The translations under genes were made by a program, and so were the position numbers. Under the pieces are notes generated by a model that searched no databases, had not been told where the DNA came from, and saw nothing but the letters and a program-made list of their open reading frames with translations. From Legionella busanensis (GTDB taxonomy: Bacteria; Pseudomonadota; Gammaproteobacteria; Legionellales; Legionellaceae), in contig NZ_UGOD01000002.1 in NCBI RefSeq assembly GCF_900461525.1, positions 45,600 through 109,599 of the forward strand: a stretch of 64,000 nt of DNA, given 5' to 3'. How positions within the stretch are numbered: the stretch's first letter is position 1; every line of letters begins with the position of its first letter. Shown here piece after piece: positions 36,501 to 45,109 of the stretch.

Positions 36501-39413
36501 AATCAAGTTACTCTCCCTCATAAATTAACCCAAGGACAGCGCCAAGCCATACTACAAGCTATTTCAACTACAGACAGATTTGTTTCTGTTCAAGGTCTTG
36601 CAGGCGTGGGTAAAACCACAATGATGCAGCAAATACAGGACATTGCGGTAACGAATGGATTTCAAGTATTAGGACTTGCACCTACACACCAGGCAAAATC
36701 TGAGTTGATTAAACAAGGTATTCAAGCCTTAACTATCGATCATTTTTTAACAAATGAAACATCCATTAATGATAAATCACTCCTTATTATTGATGAAGCT
36801 TCTATGATAGATAATGTTAAGTATCATGAACTACAAAAGAGAATAATTAGTGGCAATGCTCGTGGTATTTTTACTGGAGATATTACACAGCTACAATCTT
36901 TGGCAAGCGGCATACCGCATGAGCTAACTATAAAAACACAGTCTCAAAAAGTTGTTTTCATGGATGAGATCATGCGCCAAAATCCTAATCCAGAGCTTAA
37001 AAGAGCAGCAGAATTTGCATCTCGCCGTGAAATTAGAAGGGCTTTCGAAGTGTTAGGTAAGATAGATCCTGAAAAATATATTACTCGAGACAAACCATTC
37101 GTGCATAAGCTTAAGTCTTCTATAATAGAGATTCCCTGTGCGCTTAATGAAGAGGGCCAAAAGGACTATAAACCTATCTATAAAGCCATCGCTAATGACT
37201 ACTTAAGTCGAACAACAAATTGCCAAGAACAAACAATCGTTATTGTTCATGCTCATAAAGACAGAGACACTATTGATACACTTATTAGGCATGGTTTAAA
37301 AAGACAAAATCAAATAAGCCAAGATGGCCAAAAAATAAATCGTCTTTTTTCTAAGAGTATGGATAAAGCCGATATGTTGTATATCGAAAATTTTCGTCCT
37401 GGTGATATTTTGCGTTTCGGTAAAACATACCACGCTGTCCAAAGAAATGAGTATCTTACTGTATCAGAAGTCAATAAAAATAATAATGAATTGATATGTA
37501 AGACAATAGATGGCATAACCCTTAATATTAAACCAAATACGTTAATACACGCAAAAGCCGCTTTATACAGCCATGCCCAATTTGAGCTAGCCTGTGGTGA
37601 CAAGATTCGGTTGAAACTTAGCAATGAAGAGAAAGGCCATGTTTCTAATCGGCAATATACCGTTGCCTCTATTAAAGACAATATAGTTTGGCTCAAAAAT
37701 GGGGAAGAACAATTAAAACTTGATACCAAAAACCCATGCGATCAACATTGGGATTATGCTTATACTAATACAGCTTATTCGAGTCAAGGGGCAACAACTA
37801 AATTAGCAATTGCGCTAGAGCTTGAAAATAGGGTAGTGGTCACGACACACCGTTCTCATGAAATTGATATTACTCGCGCTTCAGATCAGGTATCTATTTA
37901 TACTGATAATGCTAAGAATCTTGTAGACAGGCTTGAAAATAAAATCAAGCAACGTCATGTCGATAAAACTTCTGCCATCATTGAAGCCGACTGTTACTTA
38001 GAAGATAAAAAACAAACCTTGAAGGTAGGAAAAGGGCTCTTATCACGTCGGGAAACGATAACTAATGAGCGTATGTTTTCAAAAGAAACGAAGAAAGAAA
38101 TACGTGTGGTAGCTCAAGGAAACAACGTTCATATCGATGCAGATCACATTCTAAGTTGCTTAAATCAGCAAGGTAATAGGCTCGCTATATCTCTCTTAGG
38201 TGAGCCTAATACTCACCTATCTAACAATCGAGAATTACGATATGGGTCTAAAGGAAGTCTAAAAATTAACCTAGATAAAGGGCTTTGGTATAATTTTGAA
38301 ACAGGTGAATCAGGCAATTTTTTTCAACTGATTCAAAATGAATTGCAACTTAAAAATTTTAAAGAAACATTGGATTTTGCTGTTAAATTTACTCATCACA
38401 TTCCAATTCAGAAATACGTCAAGCACCAAGATGTCTCGAAGGACAGCCTTAAGAATAAGCCTGATAAAAAAATAGGAATGCGTGATAGGGCCTCTGAGCT
38501 ATATGCTAAATCAAAGCCAATAAAAGGGAGCATCATTGAAAAATACCTCATCGTGCATCGAGGCATTCATCACTTCGAAAACTCAGACCTACGCTACTGT
38601 CCTTCAGTTCCATCAAAGAAAGATGGTCAAGGCTGCTATTCACCCGCACTCTTAGCCTTTGCAAAAGATAAAGAAGGCAATATAAACCACGTCCAGGTTA
38701 CAAGAATCAATCAACAAACAGCGAATAAAGATAAGATGCTTGATATTACCAAACAAACGTATGGCACGATGAACGGTTTTGCAGTGAACCTCAATCATAA
38801 AGGAGAAGGGGAGGTTACTTACTTAACAGAAGGGATAGAAACAGGCTTAAGTATTCTTGAAACCAACCCAAAAGCCCGCGTTTATAGCACACTTGGTAAG
38901 CAAAATTTTTATACTATTAATACGGACTATTTAAGCAAAGAAGTCATCATGTGCTTTGATAATGATGGTGATAATTCCTTTAAACACCTTAAGGGAAAGG
39001 AATCAAATGTATTGATTGATGCGGCAACTAGATTGGTAGATAAAGGATTTAACGTCTTGATATCGCTATCTAAAATTAAAAATCGTGATCTCAATGATGT
39101 ACTTCTTGACCAGGGGGTAAAGGGGGTCGAAAATGAGCTTAAACTGTTAATATCCGTCGATGAATTTAAAAAACTCTGTGCTGACTTTAATAAAAAAATA
39201 AACCTAGATTCTGTAAATAAAGAGATTAACTTAAACGTCGATAAAATCCATAAACCTGATTTTTTAAAGGCTATAAATCAACCAGAACTCGCCAATAAGG
39301 GCTTAATTGAAAGGATAAAGTATCTGTCCATAAATAAGAACCTACCAGACCAAGCGCAAGCTGTTCAAGAGCCAAAGGTACATAAAAAGATAGAGATCGC
39401 TCGAGAACTATAA
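33531..39413 (+). CDS. traI: TraI relaxase-helicase with C-terminal primase/TOPRIM-like module
   Basis: The 1960-aa protein has an N-terminal TrwC/TraI relaxase. Tyrosines are at 16, 17, 23 and 24, as in F TraI. The histidine triad is H151/H162/H164 in HTSSRDLDPDLHTH, and D85 is in HRAGTDITLSAPKSVS. A degenerate helicase-like region (about 400-900) precedes the active RecD-like helicase (QGLAGVGKTTMM near 1023, IIDEASMID near 1085). From about 1530 to 1890 there is an extra primase-like part (KGLWYNFETGESGNFFQLI; TYLTEGIETGLSIL near 1764; MCFDNDGDN near 1806), as in TOPRIM_3 plasmid primases. F TraI lacks that module. It nicks oriT, unwinds the plasmid and may prime the complement in the recipient. 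Confidence 0.93.
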   Translation: MLTIKPLKKAKDAQHYYSEKDNYYLTDKDTLKDSSLWMGNGATELGLRGVVEPSRFLSLLNGELPNGKALGIVKNGVREHRAGTDITLSAPKSVSILALVGQDERIIRAHQTAVQTTFLRIEAMAAEARITFNKETAFEKTNNLTAATFLHTSSRDLDPDLHTHIIIMNITKRLDEQWRALSSRTKEDRENLDHGFREIIYQNQHYFGLVYMSTLAKEIRELGYDIRIKDIYGNFEIEGIPEELIKDLSKRREEIIHDMKEKGYFSAKAAEISNGVTRKKKADIDSISLLAKWLEEIKTYDVNLDALITTSKNKENRAIYGNTLPQIKEFISRDVKEAIQDAIAHLSEYNMQIKHATLVRLAFSFAAGKIDHNEIEQEIDNLLQSGKLSGKEFEYYTTKELLEKEKEFTRVLLANPKDTIALETSGTGSAAAILSQKQRIQVVDVNGLANQKTLIQDFVDIADRNKVNVYVLHQGRNQVEILSNEIKRTNNSLFSWLMNLFKDDIVHTVGGFKYHYGKTLNTDEKESLIIVHDAQKISIDDLNSLNNISSRSRGRLILLNNIESTLGYSPGNPIKTLKENGINHTLCLSARKNISVNLHLSKNPENDLIKTWMGYDRKTQINSTIVALTNRQLSELNTHVREELIHRGIIGNKQEIIDVLSAINLTQAQKQHSKFFAVGDRITFKAFTKNQTHYTVKSIEDSKLILESDSNIESKFNLRGADEFIVSRKKGLNLAIGDVITNDRLIIFKNNRIEKGGRFQILDMNVKSIHLKHESNILVIDRESFSSNYFSYGYCKKLNGLKGKEENILISAKPHQLNKNLSGELSEYAKNILLFTTNLNKAQNFLDSEQIKWTAADILKKTPDTIYRNASYADKIIEKDIKLLLKNIEIRDSLDRKEVAKMAVSYAIAKCAERQAAFKHSELMLHALKHALGKADFNDISPILKERIKILDLVHLDTCWTTKDALILEEDIIRANFSEQGKVAPIMRNLNQVTLPHKLTQGQRQAILQAISTTDRFVSVQGLAGVGKTTMMQQIQDIAVTNGFQVLGLAPTHQAKSELIKQGIQALTIDHFLTNETSINDKSLLIIDEASMIDNVKYHELQKRIISGNARGIFTGDITQLQSLASGIPHELTIKTQSQKVVFMDEIMRQNPNPELKRAAEFASRREIRRAFEVLGKIDPEKYITRDKPFVHKLKSSIIEIPCALNEEGQKDYKPIYKAIANDYLSRTTNCQEQTIVIVHAHKDRDTIDTLIRHGLKRQNQISQDGQKINRLFSKSMDKADMLYIENFRPGDILRFGKTYHAVQRNEYLTVSEVNKNNNELICKTIDGITLNIKPNTLIHAKAALYSHAQFELACGDKIRLKLSNEEKGHVSNRQYTVASIKDNIVWLKNGEEQLKLDTKNPCDQHWDYAYTNTAYSSQGATTKLAIALELENRVVVTTHRSHEIDITRASDQVSIYTDNAKNLVDRLENKIKQRHVDKTSAIIEADCYLEDKKQTLKVGKGLLSRRETITNERMFSKETKKEIRVVAQGNNVHIDADHILSCLNQQGNRLAISLLGEPNTHLSNNRELRYGSKGSLKINLDKGLWYNFETGESGNFFQLIQNELQLKNFKETLDFAVKFTHHIPIQKYVKHQDVSKDSLKNKPDKKIGMRDRASELYAKSKPIKGSIIEKYLIVHRGIHHFENSDLRYCPSVPSKKDGQGCYSPALLAFAKDKEGNINHVQVTRINQQTANKDKMLDITKQTYGTMNGFAVNLNHKGEGEVTYLTEGIETGLSILETNPKARVYSTLGKQNFYTINTDYLSKEVIMCFDNDGDNSFKHLKGKESNVLIDAATRLVDKGFNVLISLSKIKNRDLNDVLLDQGVKGVENELKLLISVDEFKKLCADFNKKINLDSVNKEINLNVDKIHKPDFLKAINQPELANKGLIERIKYLSINKNLPDQAQAVQEPKVHKKIEIAREL

Positions 39414-39420
39414 TTATTAA

Positions 39421-39750
39421 TTATTGACCTGTTTTGTGGCCTTTAAGATATCCTTCAACAATCCGCTCAATTAAAGCAACGGCAGTCTCTGCATCATAAA
39501 CACCCAGTCTTGATTTTTCTCGATTAAATACAGATGAGAGTATTTCAATTAATAATTCATTGGCTCGAACACTATTTTCTAATAAAAAAGAGGTAATATT
39601 GTCTTGCTTTTCTTCAAGAGAATTTAGAAGAACTTGCGCGCCAATTGACAGCATTTCAGCTGCTATCGATTCCTTTGATTTTCCTTTTCGCTGAGAAATA
39701 TCTTCTATTTTTTCTATAACATCTGCGCCAACATCAATTGTTATTTCCAT
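39421..39750 (-). CDS. Ribbon-helix-helix relaxosome accessory protein candidate
   Basis: The 109-aa protein has an N-terminal MEITIDVGADVIEKIEDISQ, then KSKESIAAEMLSIGAQVLL, which fits a ribbon-helix-helix domain. A helical C-terminus follows, as in TraM/TraY-class or TrwA-like accessory proteins. It converges with traI and overlaps the next leftward gene by 10 bp. It probably helps TraI and TraD at oriT or represses its own promoter. Confidence 0.68.
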   Translation of the reverse strand: MEITIDVGADVIEKIEDISQRKGKSKESIAAEMLSIGAQVLLNSLEEKQDNITSFLLENSVRANELLIEILSSVFNREKSRLGVYDAETAVALIERIVEGYLKGHKTGQ

Positions 39751-40190
39751 AGTGAAATGCCTTGCTCTAAAGGTATGGTTTTAAGGCCAATTCCGTTAAT
39801 TTTAAATTTTACTTCTTTATAAGAAAGTGACTGAAATCCACTAAAGTTATCATTTAAATATTGAAGTGTTGATTGCTTAACAATATTAATATCCTCACTT
39901 TTAAATTGATTGGCCATTAACAAACTTTGAAATTGATTTTGAAAAAGAAGATGGGGTATTGAAGCATGTATTTGCTCAATCATTTTTCGAATAACAAGCA
40001 AATCTTCTTCTTCGTTTTTATTGGTTTTAATCTCATGATGAAGACAATAAGCTAATAAAAATTTTAATGCTTTGGCAGGAGAAAGCTCATCGTTGCCTCG
40101 CTTTTTTAAATCATGCTTGTCGGCTAAATTGTGAAGATACTCCATCTCTTTAGGTGTTAATCTTAAGGTTAAAACATCTTGTTCATTCAT
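39741..40190 (-). CDS. Ribbon-helix-helix-like DNA-binding protein near oriT
   Basis: The 149-aa protein starts MNEQDVLTLRLTPKEMEYLHNLADKHDL, a beta-strand plus helix opening that suits MobC/TraY-like relaxosome proteins. The remainder is helical. It is the promoter-proximal gene of a two-gene leftward operon, and the DNA just upstream (40226-40319) carries repeated ACAATAGTAT-type sites that it may bind. Function is inferred from position between traI and a candidate nic site. Confidence 0.65.
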   Translation of the reverse strand: MNEQDVLTLRLTPKEMEYLHNLADKHDLKKRGNDELSPAKALKFLLAYCLHHEIKTNKNEEEDLLVIRKMIEQIHASIPHLLFQNQFQSLLMANQFKSEDINIVKQSTLQYLNDNFSGFQSLSYKEVKFKINGIGLKTIPLEQGISLWK

Positions 40191-40225
40191 AATTTTCTTT
40201 TAAGAAGTCTATATCAACTAAATAA

Positions 40226-40319
40226 TACAATAGTATACATTAAGATTACAACTGTATTACAAAAAATTAATATCATTTAATATCAATAAGTTAAAATAAT
40301 AATTTGTAATACTATTGTA
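40226..40319. repeat. Repeated operator-like sites upstream of the accessory genes
   Basis: TACAATAGTAT at 40226-40236 and its exact reverse complement ATACTATTGTA at 40309-40319 flank a third variant TTACAACTGTATTAC at about 40246-40260. Such clustered sites are typical for ribbon-helix-helix proteins acting as relaxosome factors and autorepressors. Confidence 0.55.
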
Positions 40320-40416
40320 ATTATTCATCTTGTTGGGAAAAATGGTAAAAAATAGGTAAATTAAAAAATTATTATATTTTTCAAATGGTTATATTAGGAC
40401 TTGTCTGGCAATTATC

Positions 40417-40430
40417 TTGCGTGGTGTGTG
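40417..40430 (+). other. oriT: Candidate oriT nic region (F-like motif)
   Basis: TTGCGTGGTGTGTG resembles the F nic region as I recall it (TTGCGTGGGGTGTGGTG, cut after GGTGT). It lies in the 750 bp non-coding, AT-rich segment 40191-40946 between the accessory genes and the antirestriction gene, where an origin of transfer is expected. The exact nick is not determinable. The rest of this segment shows no recognisable gene. Confidence 0.5.
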
Positions 40431-40946
40431 TAGAATTAGAATCTTGTTATTTTATTTTTACTTTGTACGGCCTAGTAGCGGCTGTTTTATCTTATTTATT
40501 TTTTTACTTTTGAAAGCGCATTTTAATTGCGTGATTGTCATTGAATATGGTTTAAAGGATTTTTAGGAAAATTGTAATTAGTTTATTAATAATTATTATT
40601 TATGTTTAAATAAGAGGAACAGTAGGTATTTAATTTTTTTTCATTTTAGAATAAAAAAATAATTTAATCAGTTTTTTTTATCTTTAAGTTATTAAATATC
40701 TGCAACTCCAAAGTAGAAATTTTTATACTAAAAAGCGTCTTGAAAATCATCATTAGTAATCCGTTAGTTAAAGTCAATTTTTGTATTCAAATAAAGAAAA
40801 TATTTAAATAAAAAATTAAGATTATTTATAATAAATTATTGAATTTTCAAGGAGTTATTGATAATATAGAAGGGTAGTTAAGCGTGATATTTAGTTGCGA
40901 CTAACAGCTAAACATCACTAATCAAAAACACTATTGGAGTAGTGAA

Positions 40947-41102
40947 ATGACTATCTTTAATTTACCAAAACTTCTTTCCCCCATCAAATCCTTTTTCTCT
41001 CGTTCAAAGAAAGGACAAGTTTATCTAAGTTCTTTAGAGCGTGCCTATATGGAGCAAGCAGCCGAACTTATGCGATTAAAACATCGTCTAAATAACGCGT
41101 AA
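40947..41102 (+). CDS. 51-aa small basic protein upstream of the antirestriction gene
   Basis: The ATG is preceded by GGAG (40936-40939) at good spacing. The protein begins with an amphipathic, basic stretch (PKLLSPIKSFFSRSKKGQ), then YLSSLERAYMEQAAELMRLKHRLNN. The layout vaguely recalls the small DUF3563 proteins with a C-terminal LERRxR helix. It probably forms an early-expressed leading-region unit with the next gene, 40 bp downstream. The function is unknown. Confidence 0.6.
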   Translation: MTIFNLPKLLSPIKSFFSRSKKGQVYLSSLERAYMEQAAELMRLKHRLNNA

Positions 41103-41142
41103 TTTTCTTTTAGATACGATAACAACTTCAAAAGGATTCTCT

Positions 41143-41544
41143 ATGTTAGCTATCTCACCAACACTTATAACAGATAGACACCGTCTTGATTTTTTACCTC
41201 ATCATTTTGGCCGTTGGCATGGCATTGCTGAGTCGACCCTTTATAAGGTGCTTGCCGAGTTTTGTAATCAATATGAGGGCGCTTACTGGCACTTTTACAA
41301 ACTTAGCAATCAAGGTCTTTATATGGCGCCTGAGATACCAGGACCCTTAAAGCTCTATATTCCAGGAAATGGCTATCAAGGTGAGGTTAGTGCAGATGCA
41401 GCAGGCATTATTGCTACTCTCTATATGCTTAATTATCTTTGTAACCGCAGCCAATCAGAGATGTTTTTACATTTATATGATTTATTACTTGATTATGCCT
41501 GTGAGCACTCAGAGAGAAAGAAAATAGTGGCTGCCATTGATTAA
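41143..41544 (+). CDS. ardB: ArdB/KlcA-type antirestriction protein
   Basis: The 133-aa protein carries the ArdB/KlcA signatures YEGAYWHFYKLSNQGLYMAP (about 48-67) and NGYQGEVSADAAGIIATLYMLN (about 83-104), ending in DYACEHSERKKIVAAID. The family protects incoming plasmid DNA from type I restriction. Its place next to the candidate oriT fits the leading region that enters the recipient first. Confidence 0.93.
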   Translation: MLAISPTLITDRHRLDFLPHHFGRWHGIAESTLYKVLAEFCNQYEGAYWHFYKLSNQGLYMAPEIPGPLKLYIPGNGYQGEVSADAAGIIATLYMLNYLCNRSQSEMFLHLYDLLLDYACEHSERKKIVAAID

Positions 41545-41623
41545 TGTTAGCTTCCCCGGCTTGGGGGAGCAAAGAAACCTAAAAAACTGGAGAAATGGTA
41601 GCATATATGTTACTATAATTATA

Positions 41624-41956
41624 ATGAAAATAAAAATAGAACAATTTATAACAACAGAGGGAATCAACCCTTTTGAAAATTGGTTTAATAAGCTCAATGC
41701 CATTGCTGCAGCGAAAGTAACAACAGCACTTTATCGAATGGAAATGGGTAATTTTTCAAACGTAAAGAGTGTGGGTGGTGGTGTGTTTGAATTCAAAATT
41801 GATTTTGGTCCAGGATATCGCATTTATTTTGGCCAAGATGGCGACGAGCTTGTAATTTTAGTGGGCGGAAGTACAAAAAGCCAACAAGACAAAGCGATTA
41901 AGCAGGCTAAATTGCATTGGCAAGCTTATAAGCAGTTAAAAAAGAGAGGTAATTAA
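41624..41956 (+). CDS. higB: HigB/RelE-like toxin (Gp49-like family)
   Basis: The ATG at 41624 (110 aa) is preferred over the upstream in-frame start at 41537, which would overlap ardB. The sequence FENWFNKLNAIAAAKVTTALYRME, then GVFEFKIDFGPGYRIYFG and LVILVGGSTKSQQDKAIKQA, is the standard RelE/HigB addiction-killer pattern. It probably cleaves ribosome-bound mRNA. The antitoxin gene starts 1 bp after its stop. Confidence 0.9.
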   Translation: MKIKIEQFITTEGINPFENWFNKLNAIAAAKVTTALYRMEMGNFSNVKSVGGGVFEFKIDFGPGYRIYFGQDGDELVILVGGSTKSQQDKAIKQAKLHWQAYKQLKKRGN

Positions 41957-41957
41957 G

Positions 41958-42275
41958 ATGGCCTTAACGAAAGCGTTTAAATCTACCGTTCGAGAAAGAG
42001 CGCAACACGATGCGGACTTTCGCCAAGCTTTATTGATAGAGGCAGTCAACGCGCTACTTACAGATGATATTGAGCTCGCTAAATCACTTTTACGCGATTA
42101 CATTAACGCAACCATTTCTTTTGAGCCTCTAGCCAAGACGATGGATAAAAATAGTAAAAGTTTGCAACGAATGTTTAGCGCGTCAGGTAATCCAACTGCT
42201 AAATCATTATTTTCTGTTATTAATATTTTGCAGAAAGAAGAAGGTATTAAATTGACTGTCAATGCCGCACATTAA
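41958..42275 (+). CDS. higA: HigA-like antitoxin with Xre-type helix-turn-helix
   Basis: The 105-aa protein follows the toxin gene directly. The sequence DDIELAKSLLRDYINATISFEPLAKTMDKNSKSLQRMFSASGNPTAKSLFSVI shows the helix-turn-helix of addiction-module antidotes paired with Gp49-like toxins. It should neutralise the toxin and repress the operon, stabilising the plasmid. Confidence 0.9.
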   Translation: MALTKAFKSTVRERAQHDADFRQALLIEAVNALLTDDIELAKSLLRDYINATISFEPLAKTMDKNSKSLQRMFSASGNPTAKSLFSVINILQKEEGIKLTVNAAH

Positions 42276-42305
42276 GGACAAGCATTATATTGCGCTCCAG
42301 GGGAA

Positions 42306-42344
42306 TTCGCTAAGTCTGGCTAGCGGGTTAACCAGACTTGCGAA
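42306..42344. terminator. Hairpin downstream of the toxin-antitoxin genes
   Basis: TTCGCTAAGTCTGG (42306-42319) pairs with CCAGACTTGCGAA (42332-42344) across a 12-nt loop with one bulge. A TCTTTCTTAAAT tail follows. It is probably the terminator of the ardB-higBA unit, about 30 bp after the last stop. Confidence 0.5.
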
Positions 42345-42489
42345 TCTTTCTTAAATAAGAAATTTAACTTTCAAGAAACCTTTGCTTATAAAAACCTTAC
42401 AGGATATTTTCTTTGACCTTGATATATCTATTATAAAGGTCAAAGGAGAGGGATCGAAAACTTAAAGCTAAGAATATAAATTAAATAAC

Positions 42490-43176
42490 TTAATTAATAA
42501 ATTGAGCTGATTGTTTATCTTCTAAATATTTATCTTCATTCCCACTAGATTTAGGCTTACTATCTAAATTAAATAGAAAACCTCTATATTGTGATTGATA
42601 AAAATCTACATTAAACAGCTCTTTTTTAGTAGTTTGTGGTATTGTAAGTTCGTCAGTGACGGCCTTGACAAACAAATCTAGTATTTCCTGACTATCCGAC
42701 TTAATACCCCAAAGGCCGCAAAAATATGGCTTATTAAGTACGGGATAAATATTTTTTATATTTAATTTTTCAGCTATATAAATTAGCATGTCTTTTGTGT
42801 TATTACTTATTTGTTCGTTAGTAATCATGGGATTTTTAGGGTCACTTGTATTTTTTCCCCAATTATTCGCTAATAACTGAACAGTAGCATTTATCGCACT
42901 CGAAAGATTCTCGACAAATTTATTACGTGCTTGTGAATCAAAAATATTAGTATGATGAATAACAATATTCCCGGTAAATTCATCTGGCCATGAATACCAA
43001 AATGATTTATCTGTCATTTCATTCATACCTGTTCTAACCATATAGTTAAAAATGAATTCCTCTTCCTTATTAATAGCGATTGTTAACGAATACTCTGATT
43101 CTAATTCACTTAGAACCCATTGAGTTTCTTGCATCTTCTCTAGTAGTTTCTTTACTTCTTGACCAATTGTTAACAT
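42490..43176 (-). CDS. Unknown 228-aa protein
   Basis: I do not recognise this soluble protein. It has an N-terminal helical part (EVKKLLEKMQETQWVLSELESEY) and a mixed central region with aromatic motifs (FWYSWPDEFTGNIVIHHTNIF). The polar, disordered C-terminus (KPKSSGNEDKYLEDKQSA) could be a secretion tail but proves nothing. It stands alone between two hairpins, in very AT-rich DNA, next to the IS30 element. It is plausible cargo brought by transposition. Confidence 0.7.
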   Translation of the reverse strand: MLTIGQEVKKLLEKMQETQWVLSELESEYSLTIAINKEEEFIFNYMVRTGMNEMTDKSFWYSWPDEFTGNIVIHHTNIFDSQARNKFVENLSSAINATVQLLANNWGKNTSDPKNPMITNEQISNNTKDMLIYIAEKLNIKNIYPVLNKPYFCGLWGIKSDSQEILDLFVKAVTDELTIPQTTKKELFNVDFYQSQYRGFLFNLDSKPKSSGNEDKYLEDKQSAQFIN

Positions 43177-43453
43177 ATTTTTGACTCCATATTAAATAGG
43201 TATTAAAAATTCTGAATAACTCGATATCAGTTGATGATTACAAAAATTTTTTGGTTAATTATTTATGGGTAATTTAAAGAACTACTAGAGATGCTAAGCA
43301 TAAACATTATCAGTATCGTCCTCTAATTTAATTAGTTATAAGTACCGCTATAAATCATTGGGTCGCAATTTGATATCAAAGTGCGCATATGATACTCATT
43401 TTAATTTTGTAGATGAAGTATTTTTAAATTTTTAAGACAGGTGAATAAATTAA

Positions 43454-43503
43454 TAATCTAAATTAAGTCTGGTTATCGCAGTAATCAGACTTATCTTAGA
43501 TTA
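43454..43503. terminator. Imperfect inverted repeat beside the IS30 end
   Basis: The arms 43454-43471 (TAATCTAA, 3 nt, AAGTCTG) and 43486-43503 (CAGACTT, 3 nt, TTAGATTA) pair almost completely around a 14-nt loop. It sits about 10 bp outside the left IS30 inverted repeat. It may terminate the leftward transposase transcript, and its inner arm AAGTCTGG/CAGACTT resembles the hairpin at 42306-42344. Confidence 0.45.
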
Positions 43504-43512
43504 TTGATACGC

Positions 43513-44609
43513 GGATTCAACCATCTAGTGCAACCGCACTTTTTTCATCATCTGTTTTCGCCAAAAATAACATAGTTGGTGTTTGAAAGCCTAATGTTTT
43601 TCTCGGTCTGTCATTGAGTTTAGCCATAATTGTTTTTAAGTATTCGTCAGTAATGGATTCAAAGGTTGCGCCTTTTTTTAAGTATTGGCGTACCAATCCG
43701 TTGGTATTTTCATTAAGTCCACGTTCCCAAGATGAATAAGGATGAGCGAAGAAAAAATCGGTGTTTAATTGCTTAGCTATTATTTCATGTTTGGCAAATT
43801 CGCTACCATTGTCAGCGGTAATGGATAAAACCGAGTTAGGATATCGCTTTAAAGCATCTATCGTGGCTAAGCTTACATTTTCAGCAGTCTTTCTGTTAAC
43901 CTTTTTAAGGATAGTAAACTTAGTCTTTCGTTCAACGATTGAAACCACGGCATGCTTACGATTCTTGCCAATAATGGTATCAATCTCCCAATCACCTATA
44001 CGCCCTTTTTCATCCACGACTTTAGGTCTTTCATCAATGAATCGCCTGTTTCTGATTGGCCCTTGACGTTTGGGGCTACCATAGCGTTTACGATACTTCT
44101 TTTGTTGGTGTCTTAAATGTTTAAACAGGTTTCCGCCGTGTTTCTTGTTCGCTAAAATAAACTGATAAATCCATTCACCACTTAAATGAAATAATCCCTT
44201 ACGCTTAGCATAACCGCTGATTTGTTCAGGACTCCATCTTGCTTTAACTTCTCGATAATAAATGCCTTAACCTCCTCCTTGGCTTTAATGTGCTTTGGTT
44301 TGTCTCGCTGCCTATCATCAGCGTACTTTTGAGCATAATTTGCTTTATAGGTCCAATAACCTAAGCGTGTTCGAACAAAGGTTAGATTGCGATTAAGCTC
44401 CCTACTTATTGTCGATTTATGTACACCTAGTTCAGCTGCTATTTGTTGCTGTGTATAGCCTGCATACACAAAAGCTTGGATCTTACATCGCTTAAGATAG
44501 TCCAAATGCTTGTAACCCATTCTAACAACTCCTGTACTAAAGCAGATTGAAGTTTACCCTTTTCATCTGTCTTTTTTATATACAAAAGTTGCACTAATTT
44601 GTTGAATCC
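43513..44609 (-). mobile_element. IS30-family insertion sequence (inactive)
   Basis: Terminal inverted repeats at 43513-43534 and 44588-44609 match except for the four central bases: GGATTCAAC-N4-TAGTGCAAC, and the reverse complement at the other end. They enclose one leftward transposase gene. The total length of about 1.1 kb suits IS30. The transposase reading frame is broken, so the copy is probably inactive unless frames are joined by frameshifting. No clear target duplication is seen. Confidence 0.8.
43517..44520 (-). pseudogene. Frameshifted IS30 transposase
   Basis: The N-terminal ORF (44182-44520) has the HTH KIQAFVYAGYTQQQIAAELGVHKSTISRELNRN of IS30 transposases. The C-terminal ORF (43517-44017) has the DDE core (GDWEIDTIIGKN, ADNGSEFAKH, FFAHPYSSWERGLNENTNGLVRQYL). 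The portion between 44018 and 44181 is still homologous in another frame (forward-strand traces of KKHGGNLFKHLRHQQKKYRKRYG type), so indels at about 44020-44190 separate the parts. It is non-functional as read. Confidence 0.82.
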
Positions 44610-45109
44610 AAGATAGATACGTAATAGATTTTTTTATACTTATACCCTACTTTATTAATGTTTTTAAAATTAGGGTTTTATTAATAGGTTAAGAGACCAA
44701 TACCGGAAATTTAAATGATATATTTCGCTCATTAATGGGGCAAAGATTACTTCTCACCCACTAGTATTGTGACAAGGAATTAAATATTTTTGAAATAGGA
44801 TCAAAGCTCTGACCTGTTATTAGGTCAGTAACTTTCCTCTTTTAATTAATTTGCCATCTATTTATATATGGTTAATCGATTTTTCCGAATTTTAATTGTG
44901 TGTATTTGATTTTTTAGCTAAAAGTGAAAGGAAAATGAAATAAACACCATTAATATAGTATAAAATATAAATCAATTGTATAATTTTAATTAATGAACAC
45001 TTAGGGATGGTAATATTAAGTTTTCGAAATGGCTAACTGAAGTATGATTATCTACTATCTATGGTAATCTTTCTTTCATAAATATTATATATAGGGCTCT
45101 ACTCTTCTT
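44610..45109. other. AT-rich intergenic stretch, no gene recognised
   Basis: This 500 bp has no reading frame of note. A short inverted repeat CTGACCT-N6-AGGTCAG (44809-44828) followed by TTTCCTCTTTT may be a weak terminator. The promoter of the cassette beginning at 45110 is presumably in the last 100 bp. Confidence 0.45.

Noticed and set aside
37310..37729. 139-aa reverse-strand ORF inside traI
   Set aside because: Shadow of the traI coding frame; no independent start signal.
44809..44828. Short inverted repeat CTGACCT/AGGTCAG as a regulator site
   Set aside because: Only 7 bp arms in a gene-free area with no partner site; at most a weak terminator.
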